The position numbers were made by a program, and so were the translations under genes. Positions 10,663 through 19,200 of a DNA stretch of 64,000 bases are shown here, in pieces. Positions within the stretch are counted from its first letter, which is position 1. Every line of letters begins with the position of its first letter. The notes beneath the pieces are model-generated. The model was not told the DNA's origin, made no database searches, and saw nothing but the letters and a program-made list of their open reading frames with translations. This DNA comes from Paucimonas sp. GTDB lineage: Bacteria > Pseudomonadota > Gammaproteobacteria > Pseudomonadales > Pseudomonadaceae. The stretch lies in the NCBI GenBank assembly GCA_031253995.1, contig JAIRVG010000073.1, forward strand, positions 1 to 64,000. The letters are read 5' to 3'.

Positions 10663-11190
10663 ATGAGCTACAGCAAGATCCCGGCGGGCAAAGACCTGCC
10701 GAACGACATCTACGTCGCCATCGAGATCCCGGCCAACCACGCGCCGATCAAGTACGAGATCGACAAGGACAGCGACTGCCTGTTCGTTGACCGCTTCATG
10801 GCCACCCCGATGTTCTACCCGGCCAACTACGGCTTCATCCCGAACACCCTGGCCGACGACGGCGATCCCCTGGACGTGCTGGTCGTGACCCCGTACCCGG
10901 TCGCTCCAGGCTCGGTGATCCGCGCCCGTCCGGTTGGCGTGCTGAACATGACCGACGACGGCGGCGGCGACGCCAAGATCATCGCCGTACCGCACGACAA
11001 GCTGTCGCAGCTGTACGTCGACGTGAAGGAATACACCGACCTGCCAGCCCTGCTGCTGGAGCAGATCAAGCACTTCTTCGAGAACTACAAGGATCTCGAG
11101 AAAGGCAAATGGGTCAAGATCGATGGCTGGGGTAACGCTGACGCTGCCCGCGCCGAGATCACCAAGTCGGTCGCTGCCTACAAGGGCTAA
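10663..11190 (+). CDS. ppa: Inorganic pyrophosphatase
   Basis: 175-aa family I soluble pyrophosphatase that hydrolyses PPi to drive biosynthetic reactions. Metal-binding signature DDGDPLDVLV is intact and followed by VIRARPVGVLNMTDDGGGDAKI; the N-terminal NDIYVAIEIPANH and PIKYEIDKDS are canonical. Full length for the family, with an ATG at 10663 after a GGGGGC-type ribosome-binding site. A strong intrinsic terminator follows within 15 bases, so the gene forms the end of its unit. Confidence 0.97.
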   Translation: MSYSKIPAGKDLPNDIYVAIEIPANHAPIKYEIDKDSDCLFVDRFMATPMFYPANYGFIPNTLADDGDPLDVLVVTPYPVAPGSVIRARPVGVLNMTDDGGGDAKIIAVPHDKLSQLYVDVKEYTDLPALLLEQIKHFFENYKDLEKGKWVKIDGWGNADAARAEITKSVAAYKG

Positions 11191-11204
11191 GCCTCCTGCT
11201 GTGA

Positions 11205-11233
11205 AAAAGCCCCGCATTCGCGGGGCTTTTTCA
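11205..11233 (+). terminator. Intrinsic terminator of ppa
   Basis: AAAAGCCCCG-CATT-CGGGGCTTTTT: a GC-rich 9-10 bp stem with a 4-base loop followed by a T run, directly after the ppa stop codon. Confidence 0.93.
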
Positions 11234-11286
11234 TGGGCGATGGAAAGCGATCCATCCAAACAAATTGAATTCAGCAAAAATAGAGA

Positions 11287-11302
11287 AACTTCCTACGAAG
11301 TT
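11287..11302. promoter_or_regulatory. Palindrome upstream of CI-like repressor, candidate operator
   Basis: AACTTC-CTAC-GAAGTT, a perfect 6-4-6 inverted repeat about 98 bp upstream of the repressor gene start. It could be an autoregulatory operator; this is inferred from position only. Confidence 0.4.
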
Positions 11303-11399
11303 GTCGGCAAATGCTGTAATCACACCCCAACAACATCGGGAAACAACTCAACCCAATGTTTATAGGAAGCCTTGTCCCGGGCTTCTAGAATCGTTCTCC

Positions 11400-12113
11400 A
11401 TGAATACATCCGGTGATCGACTCAAAGCCCTGCTGGGCGAGTGCAACCTGAGCGCCTCGGACTTCGCGGCGCAGCGCAAGGTGACTCCCCAGCATGTGAA
11501 CAACTGGTTCCATCGCGGCGTGCCCCAGGCCCGTCTCGATGAAATCGCCGAACTGTTGTGCGTGCGCAGCAAATGGCTGCGCACCGGCGAAGGCCCCAAG
11601 CACAGCACGCCGCTGCCGCGGATCAAGCGTGGCGACCCGGCGGCAGTGCCGTGCGAGCCACCTGACTACAGTGCCTTCAGCAGCCATGGCGAGGATGACG
11701 TGCAACTGGCGTTTCACGTGTTGCGCGGTCGCCAGCTCACTGCCGTCGACAACCACTGCCTGCGCCTTCCCCGCACCGCCCTCGACCGCCTTGGCGTCGA
11801 CCCGGGCCAGGCGCTCGCCCTGAGCATGCCCGACTACAACATGACCCCGCTGATCCCCTACGGAGCGCCACTGGCCATCGACCGCGGCCTGACCCGGGTT
11901 GTCGATGGCGAACTCTACGCCGTGCTGCACAATGGCCATTTGCGCATCAACAGCCTGACCAAGCGCAGCAACGGTGCCTTGCGCCTTCATAGTCATGACA
12001 GCGAAGGATTCCCCTGCGAGAACTACGGCGTCGGCCATTCTCGCGGACAGCAACTGGAGGTGCTGGGGTGGGTGTTCTGGTGGGCGCAGTTCCGCACCGA
12101 ACGGCCGGACTGA
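11400..12113 (+). CDS. CI/LexA-like repressor with degenerate S24 domain
   Basis: 237-aa two-domain regulator. The N-terminal helix-turn-helix (about 5-60: RLKALLGECNLSASDFAAQRKVTPQHVNNWFHRGVPQARL) resembles phage CI proteins. The C-terminal half resembles the S24 dimerisation/peptidase domain (DYNMTPLIPYGAPLAIDRG...VVDGELYAVLHNGHLRINSL). Where cleavable repressors have the nucleophile Ser in D-S-M-x-P, this protein has Asn147 (YNMTP), and Asn184 occupies the place of the Lys base (LRINSL). Self-cleavage is therefore unlikely and the protein is probably a stable repressor or ligand-sensing derivative. The target is unknown. It belongs to the core flank, just left of the island. Confidence 0.78.
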   Translation: MNTSGDRLKALLGECNLSASDFAAQRKVTPQHVNNWFHRGVPQARLDEIAELLCVRSKWLRTGEGPKHSTPLPRIKRGDPAAVPCEPPDYSAFSSHGEDDVQLAFHVLRGRQLTAVDNHCLRLPRTALDRLGVDPGQALALSMPDYNMTPLIPYGAPLAIDRGLTRVVDGELYAVLHNGHLRINSLTKRSNGALRLHSHDSEGFPCENYGVGHSRGQQLEVLGWVFWWAQFRTERPD

Positions 12114-12149
12114 AGCGGCGCGGTGCATTTTTTGCTGGGCATTGCGAGT

Positions 12150-12338
12150 CATTCCCAGTATGCTACGCGCCACCTCAGCCCCGACTGCCGTTTGCATGTT
12201 GCGGGGCCGGGCGAGGCCTCACACAGTCCTCGCCCAAGACACCCCAGTGTGTCGCCCAACGATTTGAAGGCGGTTGCGGCTCGCCAAAAGCCAGCCAAGA
12301 CTGTCCCCGAGAAGCCGGCCACAAGCCGGCTTTTTAAT
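12150..12338 (+). ncRNA. Candidate small RNA or structured 3' UTR ending in the attL terminator
   Basis: The 12114-12338 stretch has no convincing ORF but several stems: GGGCGAGG...CCTCGCCC (about 12207-12234), ACAC-CCCAG-TGTGT, and a terminal terminator hairpin with a T run. This could be an independent sRNA or the 3' UTR of the repressor gene. I do not recognise a known RNA family. Confidence 0.3.
12312..12338 (+). repeat. attL: left 27-bp direct repeat, overlapping a terminator
   Basis: Begins AAGCCGGCCACAAGCCGGCT and ends with TTTTTAAT. It is itself an intrinsic terminator (AAGCCGG-CCACAA-CCGGCTTTTT type hairpin). An identical copy is at 20027. Sequences immediately outside differ (gag/ttc on the left, tat/gcc on the right), defining the repeat limits. 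Confidence 0.85.
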
Positions 12339-12387
12339 TTCTACAGCCCTTGATTTACGGGGTTCCCGCCTAGACTGCCACCGCCAG

Positions 12388-12411
12388 CCCATACTTTGGC
12401 CCATACGTTGG
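12388..12411. repeat. Tandem arm-type repeats near left island end
   Basis: CCCATACTTTGG is followed directly by CCCATACGTTGG, two 12-mers differing at one base. The first 12-mer recurs at 19895-19906 near the right end. Short direct repeats flanking the core att site are typical of tyrosine-integrase arm-binding sites; function is inferred. Confidence 0.55.
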
Positions 12412-12531
12412 CGGCAATCTGCATTCCTTCGCTACCAGTACCGACCAGTTGAGCTGGAGCGCCACCACAAGGCTCTCTGTAGCCGCTCTGTGGGCGTGGA
12501 GTGGAAAGCATGGGGATACTTGAGGATTTCG

Positions 12532-12879
12532 TCAGGCTTCGTCCTGTGACTGCCCCAGCAGCTTCAGGAACTCGATGGCGAGCCTGCGATTCTTGGGAGT
12601 GAGCGCCTGGAAGTTCCGCCGCACTAGGATCACCTCATTGTTCTGATCAGATGCGGCCTCTTCACCACCTTCCGACTCGGACTCAGCGACAGCGTACAGC
12701 TCGGACGTTTTTGTGCCTAGTGCATGACTGAGCTTGTGCAGCAGCTCCAGAGACGGTAGCTGCTGCGATCTCTCGATCTTGGACAGGTTGCCCGCGTAAG
12801 TCCCCGCCTCCAGAGCGACAGCCTCCAGAGTGAGCCCCTTTTCCAGTCGAACCTTGCGTATAGCTGCGCCGACATTCAT
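12532..12879 (-). CDS. XRE-family transcriptional regulator
   Basis: 115-aa protein with an N-terminal Cro/CI helix-turn-helix (about 5-62: IRKVRLEKGLTLEAVALEAGTYAGNLSKIERSQQLPSLELLHKLSHAL) and an acidic linker SESEGGEE. The C-terminal basic segment RRNFQALTPKNRRLAIEFLKLLGQ resembles those of restriction-modification or prophage control proteins. The start is the ATG at 12879; the longer upstream reading is not protein-like. A perfect 17-bp palindrome lies 44 bp upstream, so autoregulation is likely. First gene inside the left end of the island, transcribed outward towards attL. Confidence 0.85.
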   Translation of the reverse strand: MNVGAAIRKVRLEKGLTLEAVALEAGTYAGNLSKIERSQQLPSLELLHKLSHALGTKTSELYAVAESESEGGEEAASDQNNEVILVRRNFQALTPKNRRLAIEFLKLLGQSQDEA

Positions 12880-12922
12880 CTGGCAATTCTGTGGATGGGT
12901 TTCCCAGCAGGGCAAAGTTGCA

Positions 12923-12939
12923 AAGGAAAAATTTTCCTT
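12923..12939. promoter_or_regulatory. 17-bp palindrome, probable XRE operator
   Basis: AAGGAAAA-A-TTTTCCTT, perfect 8-1-8 symmetry, 44 bp upstream of the XRE start and between it and the divergent small ORF. Position and symmetry suit a dimeric XRE repressor site controlling a divergent promoter. Confidence 0.65.
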
Positions 12940-13017
12940 ATGAGAACATTTACTGAGGTGCGGATTGCTTTGGGCGTAATTTTGCCGATCGACATCGTCT
13001 CCAAGGAAGAAAAGCGA

Positions 13018-13242
13018 ATGACGGCTCAGCAGCAAAATTGTCAGAAGGCTGGATCTGGGCGACGAAGCACGTGCGGATTTGGGATTAGCCGCTCACGCCT
13101 GGGTCGGCTCAGCGTCCGATTCGACGGCGGTCCATGCTACCCAGAGATGGTTGCAGCACTTAAAGAGATGGTTGATGACTACGGGAACCTGGTGAAGCGA
13201 GGAGAGAGGCTTCTGGGAAACCGAATGGCTTCGACGTATTGA
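13018..13242 (+). CDS. Small hypothetical ORF divergent from XRE
   Basis: Predicted 74 aa from ATG 13018, preceded by AAGGAAG with about nine bases spacing; an in-frame ATG at 12940 would give 100 aa. The N-terminal half (QNCQKAGSGRRSTCGFG) has no recognisable feature. The C-terminal half (PEMVAALKEMVDDYGNLVKRGERLLGN) could be an amphipathic helix. No family is recognised. The gene is supported only by its divergent position next to a palindromic operator; it may be noncoding or a frameshifted relic. Confidence 0.3.
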   Translation: MTAQQQNCQKAGSGRRSTCGFGISRSRLGRLSVRFDGGPCYPEMVAALKEMVDDYGNLVKRGERLLGNRMASTY

Positions 13243-13449
13243 TCAAACCAGCGGGCGAACCACAGATCGCCAAAGGCTGGCGATCCAAACTCTTATGCGA
13301 ATTGATTAGATTGACGAGGGGGAAAGCGATTGCGGAGCGAGCAACCTACCCGATTAGGCTCGTCATGACGTAAGACAGTGCAGCCCCCGTCCCTGAACGC
13401 ATACCAACTATCGGGCCCATGAGCTGCTGCGCAGGGGAGGTGCGCTGAA

Positions 13450-14397
13450 ATGGGACCGGTTGCGCCATTGAATTTAGATGGCCATCGTCGTCCGCTTTCG
13501 GATAGGCTACGCGCCATTCGCGTCATTGGATTTAACATGTCTATAGCCCCCTCATTCGTCACCCCCCTGCGCTACCCTGGCGGCAAAGGCCGCTTAGGGG
13601 CTTGGCTTGCCCAGCTTCTCAAGCACAACAAGCTAGACGGAGGGCTTTATGTCGAGCCGTATGCGGGTGGGGCTGGTGCGGCAATGTACCTTCTCACGAA
13701 TAATCATGTCGGGCGTATCGCGATCAATGATTTAGACCCCGTAGTTCATGCTTTCTGGTGGGCCCTCCTCAACGACACTGACCGCCTTGTCGAAATGATC
13801 AAGGAAACCCCCGTCACCATGGACAGTTGGCATACTCAGCGAGCAATCATTGAAAATGCCGGAGCGACTGAACGTACTGCTTTAGGATTTGCCACATTTT
13901 TTCTTAATCGAACAAACCGCTCAGGAATGATAAAAGGCGGAGTTATTGGCGGCCTTAACCAAACCGGTAAGTATTTGATTGACGCACGATTCAAGAAAGA
14001 TAAATTAATTGAGCGAATTCTAAAAATTTCCAAGCTTCGAGATCGCATCCAACTATTCAACATGGACGCAATGGATTTGCTGCAAAGCCCAGAATTAGAA
14101 GCCAGCAACAAGTCACTAATATATCTAGACCCACCTTACTATGTAAAAGGCAGCCAGCTATATCGAAACCATTACAAACCAGATGACCATAGGCAGATAG
14201 CCGACACAGTAATGAACATTGAAACACCATGGATAGTTACATACGATAACTGCAATGAAATCAACTTATTATATCGCAAGTCTCATGGAGTGGAGTTCTC
14301 ACTTCACTACTCCACCCACATGCTCAGACCAAAAGCTACAGAAGCCATGTTCTATGGAAATATAGAATTACATGAGCCTCCAACTCTAAGGCGCTGA
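13450..14397 (+). CDS. D12-class (Dam-like) DNA adenine-N6 methyltransferase
   Basis: Up to 315 aa. The SAM-binding region has the D12 order: FVTPLRYPGGKGRLG (about 36-50), motif I VEPYAGGAGA (68-77), and catalytic motif IV LDPPYY (DPPY at 227-230). These are the hallmarks of alpha-class adenine methyltransferases. ATG 13450 has a strong GGAGG nine bases upstream; ATG 13537 (SIAPSFVTPLRYP) gives the usual family N-terminus but a weak Shine-Dalgarno, so the true start is uncertain. Recognition sequence unknown. No endonuclease is adjacent; the gene runs tail to tail with a ParB-domain gene, separated by a single base. Base composition is AT-rich, consistent with transfer. Confidence 0.9.
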   Translation: MGPVAPLNLDGHRRPLSDRLRAIRVIGFNMSIAPSFVTPLRYPGGKGRLGAWLAQLLKHNKLDGGLYVEPYAGGAGAAMYLLTNNHVGRIAINDLDPVVHAFWWALLNDTDRLVEMIKETPVTMDSWHTQRAIIENAGATERTALGFATFFLNRTNRSGMIKGGVIGGLNQTGKYLIDARFKKDKLIERILKISKLRDRIQLFNMDAMDLLQSPELEASNKSLIYLDPPYYVKGSQLYRNHYKPDDHRQIADTVMNIETPWIVTYDNCNEINLLYRKSHGVEFSLHYSTHMLRPKATEAMFYGNIELHEPPTLRR

Positions 14398-14398
14398 T

Positions 14399-15796
14399 TC
14401 ACCAGCACTCAATTATGTAGTCCTTCAACTCACTCCACATTGAGTTCAATGTTTCTCCATTTGGGAAGTGAGCAGTGGAGTGAAGATACTTCTGGAGAGT
14501 GCTGATCGTCAGCATCCCTCCATCTTCTGCGCAATGCCTCGACACAATATCTAGACTATCTTGACTTAACTTACCGTTCGCATGCATATGCCTTGCTGAG
14601 CACTTTACTTTTTCCCTCAACGGGGTGTTTGGCTCAAGCCTTCTGATAGCTGTCGGATTATTTTCCAGATAGTTATTCGAGCTCAACTCCAAGAGGGCCC
14701 TAAGAAGAAATGATACAGATATAGGGGTTCCCTTTGCGCCTGAGTGCTTGAGGGTTGCAAGCTCATGCAGAATATCTTGGATTTTTGTTTGATCAGCAGG
14801 TATGTCGAGACCATGACTTTTAATGGAAAATAACTTATCACGCGTGCCTGATCGAGGTTTTGCACGAGTCCCACCTTTTACTTTATCGTTATCATCACCA
14901 TCTGTATCAGATGATTCTTCCTCAGTTTCCAAGCTGCCTGCGCTCTCAACATTGGCCAAGATCGGCTGAGGGAGCTGCTCTATATAGTTTCCCCACCCAC
15001 CAGCATCCTTAATTTTTCTTGCAAAATCCTCTCGCTGAGTCTTATTTTTTAAATTGGTTACCGATACCTGGCCGCTCGCCATTGCTATCAAAACCGTAGC
15101 CACTGCACGATCAAAGTACTCCTCATCCGAGATCCGGAACACATCTCCCTTTGACACATGACAGCCTAGCTCTTGACGTACAGCAGGGGTACTAAGCAAC
15201 CTCGATAACGTTGTGGCATGTATCTGCCCATATTGAGGAAGATTTATCAAACCCTTTGACAGAGCATATGAAAGCAAATTCAGCGCTGGCCGGTTTGTGC
15301 TTCTACGCCCCAATCTAGCGAGAAAACTATCATACTCTTTTGTCCCCCAAGATGCGGTACCAACTCCGCCGATCTCTCCGCCGTGCCTTAGCCGAATCCA
15401 GTGTGCCGCCTCTGAAAAGTCATTAAATACTGCAAATTCCACCCGAAGAGGGATTTCTACAGAAGCTTTCTTTCTCAACTGCTCATACTGCTTGCGCAAC
15501 CTAAGGTCAGGGCATAATTTAGGGTTATTCAAAAACTTCAAAGCAGCGACACGACGATTGCCCTCAACAACAATCCAAGGATTTTTATCCCCCTCCTTAG
15601 ATGGTATAACACCCATGCCATCAAAAGGACTAAGCCCCTTTGACGAGATATCTGACGCTAGCTTTATTACTTTCTGAGCAACCGGACCTGACGTCATCCA
15701 CTTATATATTTCGAGCTGCGATTGCTTCTCTCCGTGCCGCGCATTTTCGGAATCAAGAAGAATACTGTTAATTGAAATATTTTTTTTCCGACTCAT
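14399..15796 (-). CDS. ParB/Srx-domain protein convergent with methyltransferase
   Basis: 465-aa protein with an N-terminal ParB/sulfiredoxin-like domain: INSILLDSENARHG, then the nucleotide-binding-type motif VVEGNRRVAALKFL with EGNRR at 78-82. A helical middle follows, then an acidic linker near 270-290 (ETEEESSDTDGDDNDK) and a C-terminal region of unknown fold (SVSFLLRALLELSSNNYLE...). No adjacent parA or parS was seen, so plasmid-type partition is unlikely. Solitary ParB/Srx proteins occur in phage and defence islands, often with methyltransferases. The stop codon is one base from that of the methyltransferase gene. DNA is AT-rich relative to the core. Confidence 0.72.
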   Translation of the reverse strand: MSRKKNISINSILLDSENARHGEKQSQLEIYKWMTSGPVAQKVIKLASDISSKGLSPFDGMGVIPSKEGDKNPWIVVEGNRRVAALKFLNNPKLCPDLRLRKQYEQLRKKASVEIPLRVEFAVFNDFSEAAHWIRLRHGGEIGGVGTASWGTKEYDSFLARLGRRSTNRPALNLLSYALSKGLINLPQYGQIHATTLSRLLSTPAVRQELGCHVSKGDVFRISDEEYFDRAVATVLIAMASGQVSVTNLKNKTQREDFARKIKDAGGWGNYIEQLPQPILANVESAGSLETEEESSDTDGDDNDKVKGGTRAKPRSGTRDKLFSIKSHGLDIPADQTKIQDILHELATLKHSGAKGTPISVSFLLRALLELSSNNYLENNPTAIRRLEPNTPLREKVKCSARHMHANGKLSQDSLDIVSRHCAEDGGMLTISTLQKYLHSTAHFPNGETLNSMWSELKDYIIECW

Positions 15797-16259
15797 TCTT
15801 CATTCCATTGTTGAGTAGCGATAAGCACTTTGATTTTTGTGCCCGAACACGTTCAAATCGTCCTCAGTTCAGCCCATTTGCTGGCCTTGGTCAGCGCTGG
15901 CGTGACCTACAAGGGTCGCAAGCAAACCTTGGGAGTCATGCTCCCCGCTAGGCAGATCATGCCAGCCTTTTGACATCGGCGACAACCTTCCTTCATTGGC
16001 CACCATAGGGTCTCGAAAAAGGCCTACCGAGACCACTATTTCCCCCACACGATGGCTCAAGGCCTAGCCAAACCAATCGACTTGTCGGTGCCTGGAGACC
16101 TGACGTTGAGGGTGATCGCGTCCTTTTTACAACACGTGGGCTCCATCGCTGTTAATGCCAGGTTCGGAAGGTACCTCGGCCCGAACCTAGGACTCTTGAC
16201 AGCACTGGATACCGTTAAACTCAACCCTCTGAAACGACTCCTGCGTGAGAACATTGGGT
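15797..16259. other. 463-bp intergenic region between ParB-like and RT-nitrilase genes
   Basis: Presumably holds the promoter of the ParB-like gene and the 3' end of the RT transcript. Short ORFs on both strands (for example 15869-16060 minus, 16052-16309 plus) have no recognisable domain and no good start signal. It might contain a decayed gene, but I cannot support one. Confidence 0.5.
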
Positions 16260-19200
16260 CTAAGCACCTTTCGGTAGCACTTTCCTATCCGAAGCCATGT
16301 CATCATTAAAGCCATCTGGCACGGGCTTGAAGCCTGATGCCGGCGAGCGGTGGCTGGACTGGAACTGGCGCAGGCTCAGCACGTCGATTTCACCAGTAAT
16401 GCAGTAGTCGTGGATTCCTCCCTTGACACGTAATATGTCGCGTTTCCAACGCTCCTTGTAAGGAGCTCGGATACGACTATCGCCAAAGCGGCGGTTGTTG
16501 CATTGGATGATGTAGGCATGAATATCCAGCGCGGCAGACTCCACCAGTGCGTTGAATGTGTCGGTGTCACTGTTCCACTCAGGAACAAATAGTGCATCAA
16601 CTTGGCCGCGCAGGTCCGCACGATAACGAATATTGGTCAGTTCGCTGCAAATCATGATGGCAAAGCGGAAATCACCATGCTGGATAATTGGGGGCTTTTT
16701 CCACTGTTGCTCCTGTGTGGGCTGCATCTGGAGGCCTGCTAGACGAAAGAGCTCTTGCTCTTCATGGAATGCTGGCCGCTGCTTATCCTGGCGATAAAGC
16801 ATTAGCGAAGGGAACCCTAGACCGTCGTGAGTTAGTGAAGCCCAAACCTGGTGGCGCACATACTTTCCGGGTGCATGGAGGTACTCCACACCGGTGATCA
16901 AGGATATCCCACGCCCCTTAAGCTTATCAGCGATGCGCATAAACCACTGAGGTGGTAGAGACACTTCCGGAAGGATCAAGTAACTAGCGCCGTCAGGCCG
17001 AGATATCAGCTCGTTGATCAGGCGATTGACGCGTTGATATCGATGAAGCCCGTCCGGATCGGGCAACCCCATGATGGCAGCGGTAAAGCTATCATCTTTG
17101 GTTTCTAAACTGGCCACAGCGATGGTCTGTTTGGCTTTTGGCTCTCCATCAGGAATATGCAAAACATGCGTTTTGTCGAGGCTTGGCATCTTGTGTTCGG
17201 TCAGCTCGTAACCTCGCAATGCTTGAACTACCAGGCCCAGTGTCTTGCGGCTAGAAGCGGCAAAAGGGGTTGGCGCTATAAGGTAGAGCTCATTTAGGCT
17301 GAACGGACGAGTGGCGAAGGTTAACCCAGATGGAGTGCCGTGCTTAAGCCTTAGCCACTTCGCCAGTCTAGCAACCCCATCGGAGATCGCGTCAGGTAAT
17401 AGCTCTTCAGCATCAAACGTTGTGAGGTTTTTTCGGAGTGGGATACCACGCTGGCTAACCATTTCTTGGGGTAGTCCAGCAAAACGCAATGGCACATGCG
17501 CGAGATCGAAGCTAAACAGCCGAGCTTGAAGCTTCTGTATGTGCTGGCTGGCAAGGTTCATTGGCCTGTCTAGGAAATCACTCCAGATTACAAAGGCGAG
17601 GTTCTCCATATGGTCGGCCATATGATTCTTCCAAGCGGTAGCCCCCGACTTGCTTAGCCGCGAAGGGAACGCCGAGACGATGCTCTGCGCTGTTTCTTCC
17701 CAAATGGACCGCTTCCACACGTGTCGGGCGTCTGTTGGCACGTCGGCGTCAGCCAAACTTTTGATCGCAAGAGCGCAGTCGCTGTCTACCTTATTGATCA
17801 AATCCTCCAGTGCTTTGATGATCTTGGCCAGATACTCAAAGTCTTCACAGGCAGTAGCCATGCCGATGATGCGAGGAACGTATTGAGCCAGCTCGAAGAA
17901 TTTTACTGGGGTGAGTAAATGCTCGATGACCGCTGCAAAAAAGGTATGGCGGTGTGCCTTCCAATCCTTCGGGGGGATATCACGCTCGAACGCTTCGTAG
18001 TTGCGAAGGCTGAGAGCAAAACCGGCACGATGCAGCGTCAGGAGATCCGTCTTTCGCAGGTTATCTGCTTGCTCTCCGGCGAGGTTAGTAGCTTTGAGCA
18101 GGTCTGTAGCAACTGTGTTGGGAGAGTTCGGCAAGTCAGGTAACGCGCGCCATTCGCTTGCACGTTGATTGATCTGTTCGGAAATGGCATTGACCAGTGC
18201 CGTGCCAGCAGCCCCTGCGAGGATGAACAACTTATTTTTGCTATTTGCAAAAGCGATACGATCTTCTTTCAGATAATCAGGTTTAAACAGGATGCTACCG
18301 TTATCTTTTTTAAGCAGATCCTTGCCGCCATCGCGACTGAATATCCATTCCCAAAATTGATCAGTGGTTTTGATGTCGCTGGCGTTTTCCATAACCAGCA
18401 GGATGTCGTCCACGTAACGACCGTAATACAACGGCACCACTTGCTGATTGATAAACTGATCGAGCCTGAGCAGCGCTGCGTTTGCGACCACAGCAGACGC
18501 CGGCAAACCTACGGGTAACCCTTTCTTTAGGGGCGTTTCTTGTGCCCAGGCCAATAAGGCAGAGATGAACAGCCGGTTCAGTTTTGACTGCGATTCGCTC
18601 AGTTCAATTTTAGCTAGCTTGAGGAACCCGTCGTCGAGCATAAAGCCGGGGCTAAGCTCGTGAAAGAAGCTACTCACATCAGCTGTCAGTGCCAGTACCT
18701 TTTTCTTCTCGCTCAGGGCTGTGCGCATCGCCTTGATGCCACCATCCCGCCATTCACGGAAGGGCCTGAGGTAGGGCTTGAATGATCCAAGAGCCCGCAC
18801 GTTTATTTCACCGTGCCGGTTACGACGCAGGCGGCTGCCAAAAACGTTGCTGCTGAGCTGCTTGTCGAAGAGATTACCGACCTCCATCATCCAAAGCGCC
18901 GACAGCACGTGAAAGTCGATGCTACAGCGAGCCATAAGGCGGAATACGGCGGAAGGGTGATTGCCGGCCACCGTCACGCTCTGCCACTCGGCTTCAGGTG
19001 AGGCGAAGATCGGACTTTGATCCTCGTTTGCTTTGGCGATCTGGATTTCCTTAGGGGCCAGCGTCCAAGCACCGAGAAATGAGGGCGCTTTGACCCAATC
19101 CTCATTGATGCCTTCAATCAGGTCCTTCAGGCGAGTGAGGTTTTTGCTCAGATCCTCTTCATATTTGGCTATTTCTAACAACGAGGGATTGGTTGAGTAA

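Noticed and set aside
14399..15796. Plasmid/chromosome partition ParB
   Set aside because: No parA, no parS-like repeats, and the protein lacks a recognisable KorB/Spo0J central HTH.
15869..16060. 63-codon minus-strand ORF between the ParB-like and RT genes
   Set aside because: No start signal or similarity I can name; could be a relic but is not supportable.
16052..16309. 85-codon plus-strand ORF overlapping the 3' end of the RT-nitrilase
   Set aside because: No ribosome-binding site, no recognisable domain, and it overlaps a well-supported gene.
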